Source: Ktedonobacteria bacterium (GTDB taxonomy: Bacteria > Chloroflexota > Ktedonobacteria > Ktedonobacterales > JACDGC01). From it: DNA of 62,735 nucleotides. The DNA is taken from positions 1-62,735 of the forward strand of contig DAIDHM010000110.1 in assembly GCA_027459705.1 (NCBI GenBank). Direction: 5' to 3'. The notes beneath the pieces are model-generated. The model was not told the DNA's origin. It ran no database searches and was given only the letters and a program-made list of their open reading frames with translations. Shown piece by piece: positions 59,040 through 62,735 of the stretch (positions are counted from its first letter, which is position 1; every line of letters begins with the position of its first letter). The position numbers and the translations under genes are program-made.

Positions 59040-60458
59040 TTAAAATTCGCCAGGTTCATCGGCCATGCGCACGATACGCGGCGTGAACTTGCCGATCACC
59101 GTCACCAGGTCGGATTGCGCCGCAATGACCGACTCAATGTCCTTGTAGGCCTGGGGAGCCTCGTCCACGGCGCCACCCAGCAGTTCCACATCGCGCGCGG
59201 GCAAGTACTCGTCGCGCGCCATCCGCGTAATGCTGTTCAACGCGGCGGTGCGACTCAGACGGCGGCCCGCGCCGTGAGCTGCCGAGTTGAGCGCGACTGG
59301 CTCGCCCTTGCCGCGAACTATGTACCCCGCGTCGCCCATCGAGCCAGGGATAATCCCCAGCACGCCGGGGCCAGCAGGGGTGGCGCCCTTGCGGTGCACG
59401 ATTGCGGGTGTGCCGTCGCCAGTCTCCTCCATCCAGGCGAAGTTGTGGAAGTTCTCGATTGCGCTCGCAACTTCCAGGCCCACCGCCTGCGCAACCCGCT
59501 GGTGGATCACCTCATGGTTGGCAGCGGCGAAGCGCCCCGCCAGGTGCATCGCTAGCCAATATTCTTGACCCGGCTCAGATTCGAGTGGCAGCCAGGCCAA
59601 TTGCATGACACTCTTCTCCAGATCGGGATGGAGGCGCTGGGCAATGCTGGTATAGGTCTGGGCGATCTTGAAACCGACTCCGCGCGACCCACTATGCGAG
59701 AGCAGCGATAGATAGCGGCCAGCGGTGAGGCCCAATTCCACATCATCGGAGAATAGCTGAAAATAGCCCCACTCGACGAAGTGGTTACCCGATCCCGAAC
59801 TACCCAATTGTCGCGCCGCCTTGGATTTGAGCCCATACAGCAACCGTGTCGCGTCCCAGGCTGGATCATCCAGCACGGGATGTTGCGGACGCTCATAGTG
59901 ATCGAACTCGCTATTGAGGCCGAAGCGCGTCCCCTCCAGGATCGCCTTACGGAACTGCACGACGCGCTGACCCAGGACAATCGGTGATTGGCGATAGATC
60001 GAGAGTCGCATACGGCAACCGATGTCGACCCCGATGGCATAGGGAATGACGGCATTGTCCACCGCCAGGACGCCGCCAACGGGTAGCCCATAGCCGGGGT
60101 GCGCGTCCGGCATAAGCGCGCCAGCCAGCGCGACCGGCAGGCGCATGGCACGGCGCATCTGCTCACGCGCACCGCCGTCAATCTGCTCCGCCCCCCAGAC
60201 AGGATAGTCCAGTGGATCTTCGCGCAGTTCGGTGGCTTGAGGTAAGCCAGCTGTCCGTCGCATCAATTCGCGCGCCACGCCACCATAGCGCGGATCCTGC
60301 AGATATCCACCTGGATCTGCAAGGATGCCATCCAACAAGGTCAGTGTTGTCTCGACACTCTGCCCTGCCGAGGTCAGGGTTGCCGCGAGCGCTTTCGCCA
60401 GACCCATCACCTTGCCCTGGGGCCAGCCGCGTTCGCGGAGCGTCTTGCCAGTGATCAT
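59040..60458 (-). CDS. rtcB: RNA-splicing ligase RtcB
   Basis: A 472-residue RtcB, which joins RNA 2',3'-cyclic phosphate or 3'-phosphate ends to 5'-OH ends using GTP and Mn2+. Signature segments are MPDAHPGYGLPVGGVLAVDN, IGVDIGCRMRLS (metal-binding Asp and Cys), SGSGNHFVEWG, LSHSGSRGVG, HRKGATPAG and NSAAHGAGRRLSR with the guanylylated histidine. Archease and RtcA are not in the window. No RtcR-type regulator is next to it. Confidence 0.95.
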   Translation of the reverse strand: MITGKTLRERGWPQGKVMGLAKALAATLTSAGQSVETTLTLLDGILADPGGYLQDPRYGGVARELMRRTAGLPQATELREDPLDYPVWGAEQIDGGAREQMRRAMRLPVALAGALMPDAHPGYGLPVGGVLAVDNAVIPYAIGVDIGCRMRLSIYRQSPIVLGQRVVQFRKAILEGTRFGLNSEFDHYERPQHPVLDDPAWDATRLLYGLKSKAARQLGSSGSGNHFVEWGYFQLFSDDVELGLTAGRYLSLLSHSGSRGVGFKIAQTYTSIAQRLHPDLEKSVMQLAWLPLESEPGQEYWLAMHLAGRFAAANHEVIHQRVAQAVGLEVASAIENFHNFAWMEETGDGTPAIVHRKGATPAGPGVLGIIPGSMGDAGYIVRGKGEPVALNSAAHGAGRRLSRTAALNSITRMARDEYLPARDVELLGGAVDEAPQAYKDIESVIAAQSDLVTVIGKFTPRIVRMADEPGEF

Positions 60459-60567
60459 AGATGTTCCTCTTCGCGTTCGCTATCAACGTCGTATTCTTGC
60501 TGAATGAGATAAAAAAATCGCGGAAAGCGTTATCTGCTCTCCGCGTTATGGCCTTGCTCAATATGGG

Positions 60568-60735
60568 TCAGTTCGTGAACCTCCAGCACTGCTGGAACGT
60601 CCAACCCTCAGGCCTTGCGCGCGGAGACACAGTCAGATGACGGCGATTCTGTTGCAGCGCGTCTCGCAACCGAATCGTTCGATCACTCCTGGTCTGTTGC
60701 ATGTTTACTGAGAAATCGCGTGTGAGGTAAGGCAT
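60568..60735 (-). CDS. Small ORF upstream of rtcB
   Basis: A 55-residue frame starting MPYLTRDFSVNMQQTRSDRT and rich in Arg and Gln. GGAG with eight-base spacing before ATG 60735 supports translation. No family was recognised. It lies 109 bases upstream of rtcB on the same strand, and the region could also be rtcB leader. Confidence 0.35.
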   Translation of the reverse strand: MPYLTRDFSVNMQQTRSDRTIRLRDALQQNRRHLTVSPRARPEGWTFQQCWRFTN

Positions 60736-61067
60736 GCGGGACGCTCCTTTCTGAAGAAACAACCTATGCGGCACAATCTTCTTGTTCATCATGCATGAAC
60801 ATGGACGTGTATACGTTGCTGGGCACAGTCGCGGCGCCGACGGTCTAGCTATTTCCCTGGTGGGAAGCAGCAATGGGGCTGCTCCACTCATCCGAATAGC
60901 CGAGCCAATCATATCACAAGAAACGCGTGCTTGCAAGAGAAGCAGACAGTATAAAAATACAATGTGGTCGGGTTTCCATTCGAGCAGACTTCGACAATGA
61001 TGTCCGTAGCATACCTAGCTCGAGCTACCCACGCAAAAAAATAGGTTATCTCGTATCGCAGCATGTG
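60736..61067. other. Intergenic stretch, nothing recognised
   Basis: These 332 bases are more AT-rich than the neighbours. I see no gene with a ribosome site, no strong hairpin and no clear promoter. Confidence 0.4.
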
Positions 61068-61523
61068 CTAAAGTGTGGTGTCTAGCGCGATCTCGTTGCG
61101 AATCGCCACCGCCCAGGCGCGGACGCGCCCTGCAGCTCCCTGTGGTTGATTGGGCAGATACACATCGGCGATGGTCATGTGCCAGTGGCGTTGACGTATC
61201 TGTCGTTCAGACTCCGGCCGCCTGACTCTTTTGGAGCCTTCATTGGCCCTCGCGGTACGCCGACGAATCCAGGTCAACGATATATTCTTCTCGAGCCGCT
61301 CCATGAATGCAGTACGTAACCCGGCGATTGCCTCATCGGTGAATTGCGCCGGATGTTGCAGATTATAGGCCGCAACCGTGAGAAAATGTTCAGCTTGGAG
61401 TTCCGGATCATTGTATTCCCAGGCAATGATCATCCCCAACTGTTCCCAGCAAGACATTCCCTCGACCACCTTCGCCCCGCATTCGGGGCACACGCGCTCA
61501 GGGAGGATATTTGACGGTTCCAT
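61068..61523 (-). CDS. DUF5946 family protein
   Basis: A 151-residue protein with an N-terminal CPECGA pair followed by CWEQLGMIIAWEYNDPELQA and EHFLTVAAYNLQHPAQFTDE. These match DUF5946, a family of unknown function with a CxxC and a conserved HxLTVxxYxLQHP stretch. The C-terminus is basic. ATG 61523 follows GAGAGG; a longer frame to 61583 is unsupported. It lies downstream of the TIR-like gene on the same strand. Confidence 0.75.
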   Translation of the reverse strand: MEPSNILPERVCPECGAKVVEGMSCWEQLGMIIAWEYNDPELQAEHFLTVAAYNLQHPAQFTDEAIAGLRTAFMERLEKNISLTWIRRRTARANEGSKRVRRPESERQIRQRHWHMTIADVYLPNQPQGAAGRVRAWAVAIRNEIALDTTL

Positions 61524-61698
61524 TGTGCCTCTCAAGACATTTGAACGTGAAGGTTTCGATCCGTATTTGTGGTCGTTTTCCACCGTGGGCTTGTTTGGGA
61601 CGAGATTGCCTGCATGCGGCAGAGCAATCTCTGCGTGTACACATGCAGTGCGGTCTCATGCGCAACAGAACTGCCGCACATCGCCTGGATACTCCGCC

Positions 61699-62735
61699 TC
61701 ATCTGGGTGGTGTGCCCATGCTTGCTTGCTGCGTCGAATATTGCCCAGATTGTTGATGAGACATGGCAAAGGTTTTCCATCCAGCGACCGCCTGAGCAAT
61801 CGCTGGATCTGCCGCCAGGCCAAAGTACGTTAGGGCGATATCCTGATGCTTGCCATTGACGAAGTTCAGTCGCAATTGCGGTACGCCAAACATCGATTCA
61901 TGTCGTTCCAGTGAGCGAAACATCTCGAATCCATAGCTGCCATCGAGAAAATCCATACGACGTCGATTACGCACCACATGAAAAGCCAACCCTTGCGGTG
62001 TGACGACAATGCATTCCGGCACTGCTTGATCATGGAGGAGGCGGTTAGCAGTACGGTTGCCGCGCACATAGATCACGGTTCGACGGATGAACGGGAACGT
62101 GAAGAGGCCAAAGAGCAGTATACCGGCACCAGATGTTCCCGCGACGTTTTCCCAATCCGTGAAGGTGGTGGGGTGGTAAAGTTTAACAACAAATACGATG
62201 AAAGAGCATGCCAGGATCACGATCATAGCCAAGGCGCTCCAGTAGAACCGCCCGATCACTACCCGAGAACGATAGAGAATCAGCATATTACTGTCTGGAC
62301 GAAATATCTGCCAGGCTTGTGGCAGATGCTCGTGGACGCCGCGTGCCAGTGCCAGTGTGCCATCGAAGGTATTCCCTGGCATGACAAGCGGGATACCCGC
62401 GCGATCCAGCGTGTCGCAGAGATCAATGAAACTACGCGCGAGCTCGACTTCAGGCGAAAAATCGACCCACTGCACCATGGCGAGATCTGGTGGCAAAGCT
62501 GTCGCAGCGTGACGGCGGATGGGAATGATGAGCTTGCCCTGGCGCCGCAGATCGACGAGGATGGCCAAGCAAGCGGTTGAGCGCATGAGGGACGGAGTGA
62601 TGAAGACCAATACGAAACGGCTCGCGGCCGCGCCGCGCGCCGTCGGCATGATACACTCCCGGTCACGCGCCATCTCCCCAGGTACGATCATGCGTTGCCC
62701 CAGCCAATCCTGTATACGCCGCATCAGCGCTTGCT
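61699..62735 (-). CDS. TIR-like domain membrane protein (partial at the window edge)
   Basis: The frame is open through the right edge and its 5' end is outside the window. The first 130 visible residues resemble the second half of a TIR/SEFIR domain: a regulatory loop, then ASRFVLVFITPSLMRSTACL and QGKLIIPIRR. Two transmembrane helices follow (FYWSALAMIVILACSFIVFV, then ILLFGLFTFPFI). A PH-like cytoplasmic domain follows, with TPQGLAFHVVRNRRRMDFLD and then ERHESMFGVP. TIR domains in bacteria can be NADases of antiphage systems or signalling scaffolds. The catalytic glutamate could not be checked because the N-terminus is missing. Confidence 0.6.
   Translation of the reverse strand, partial: QALMRRIQDWLGQRMIVPGEMARDRECIMPTARGAAASRFVLVFITPSLMRSTACLAILVDLRRQGKLIIPIRRHAATALPPDLAMVQWVDFSPEVELARSFIDLCDTLDRAGIPLVMPGNTFDGTLALARGVHEHLPQAWQIFRPDSNMLILYRSRVVIGRFYWSALAMIVILACSFIVFVVKLYHPTTFTDWENVAGTSGAGILLFGLFTFPFIRRTVIYVRGNRTANRLLHDQAVPECIVVTPQGLAFHVVRNRRRMDFLDGSYGFEMFRSLERHESMFGVPQLRLNFVNGKHQDIALTYFGLAADPAIAQAVAGWKTFAMSHQQSGQYSTQQASMGTPPR

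Noticed and set aside
1-62735. CRISPR array
   Set aside because: No regularly spaced direct repeats of 25-40 bases were seen. The only direct repeats found are the two tRNA-derived pairs and the short palindromes.

Overview
The window reads as chromosomal DNA of a Chloroflexota-type bacterium (inference from gene content, no search run). The evidence is moderately high G+C, abundant GTG/TTG-extended ORFs with strong GGAGG sites, separate accD and accA genes, Pro/Thr/Ser-rich tails on envelope proteins, an fhaA-fhaB-rodA cluster of actinobacterial style, a LexA box of Gram-positive type, flagellar export genes, and tRNA genes without an encoded CCA. No rRNA, CRISPR array or complete insertion sequence was seen.

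Layout. 0-15 kb: the end of a sensor kinase and its response regulator, a lone xanthine-dehydrogenase-type molybdenum subunit, a YacP-type nuclease, queF, glutamate dehydrogenase, a PTPS/QueD-family protein, accDA, small envelope proteins, a HEPN protein, comF, a DUF192 protein and a bis-MGD molybdenum oxidoreductase. 15.3-16.8 kb: a small island at tRNA-Leu(UAA). 16.8-22.6 kb: a two-domain UspA protein, a GH32 fructosidase, a beta-propeller-like membrane protein, ruvC-yebC and an orphan Phd-like antitoxin. 22.7-23.8 kb: a second small island at tRNA-Arg(CCU). 23.9-32.1 kb: an MFS transporter, gltX, a class A penicillin-binding protein, a DUF151 nuclease and lexA. 32.1-36.2 kb: an IS200/IS605-like end, an oversized MraY, an AT-rich gap and a LysM-CHAP hydrolase. 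36.3-45.6 kb: queA, ppx, the ribF-fhaA-fhaB-rodA operon, a DUF6930-like/pRiA4b-ORF3 protein and an RlmI-like methyltransferase. 45.6-54.8 kb: a flagellar block on the minus strand (fliQ, fliR, flhB, flhA, a PilZ protein, fliA, a secreted protein, flgF, flgG). 55-62.7 kb: a nitronate monooxygenase-like enzyme, YyaL, RtcB, a DUF5946 protein and a TIR-like membrane protein cut by the window edge.

The most interesting signal is a pair of matching islands. At two unrelated tRNA genes (Leu-UAA at 16692-16774 and Arg-CCU at 22677-22749) the intact tRNA is followed on its 3' side by a short segment carrying a DUF433 antitoxin-like gene directly coupled to a DUF5615 PIN-like gene (VapBC45-like). The segment ends in a second, partial copy of the 3' half of the same tRNA. 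The Arg island also keeps what looks like the C-terminus of a tyrosine recombinase, reading toward the tRNA. This is the layout expected of very small, integrase-depleted elements integrated at tRNA genes, with a toxin-antitoxin pair as the retained cargo. One pair is intact with a decayed third gene. The other has an in-frame amber codon in the toxin-like gene.

Other points of interest are a self-regulated lexA promoter that can be read base by base, a roughly 300-residue extension on MraY, a PTPS-family protein without the usual active-site cysteine, a clustered 13-bp palindrome in the flagellar block, a chain of three hairpins between flhA and flhB, and a TIR-like membrane protein.
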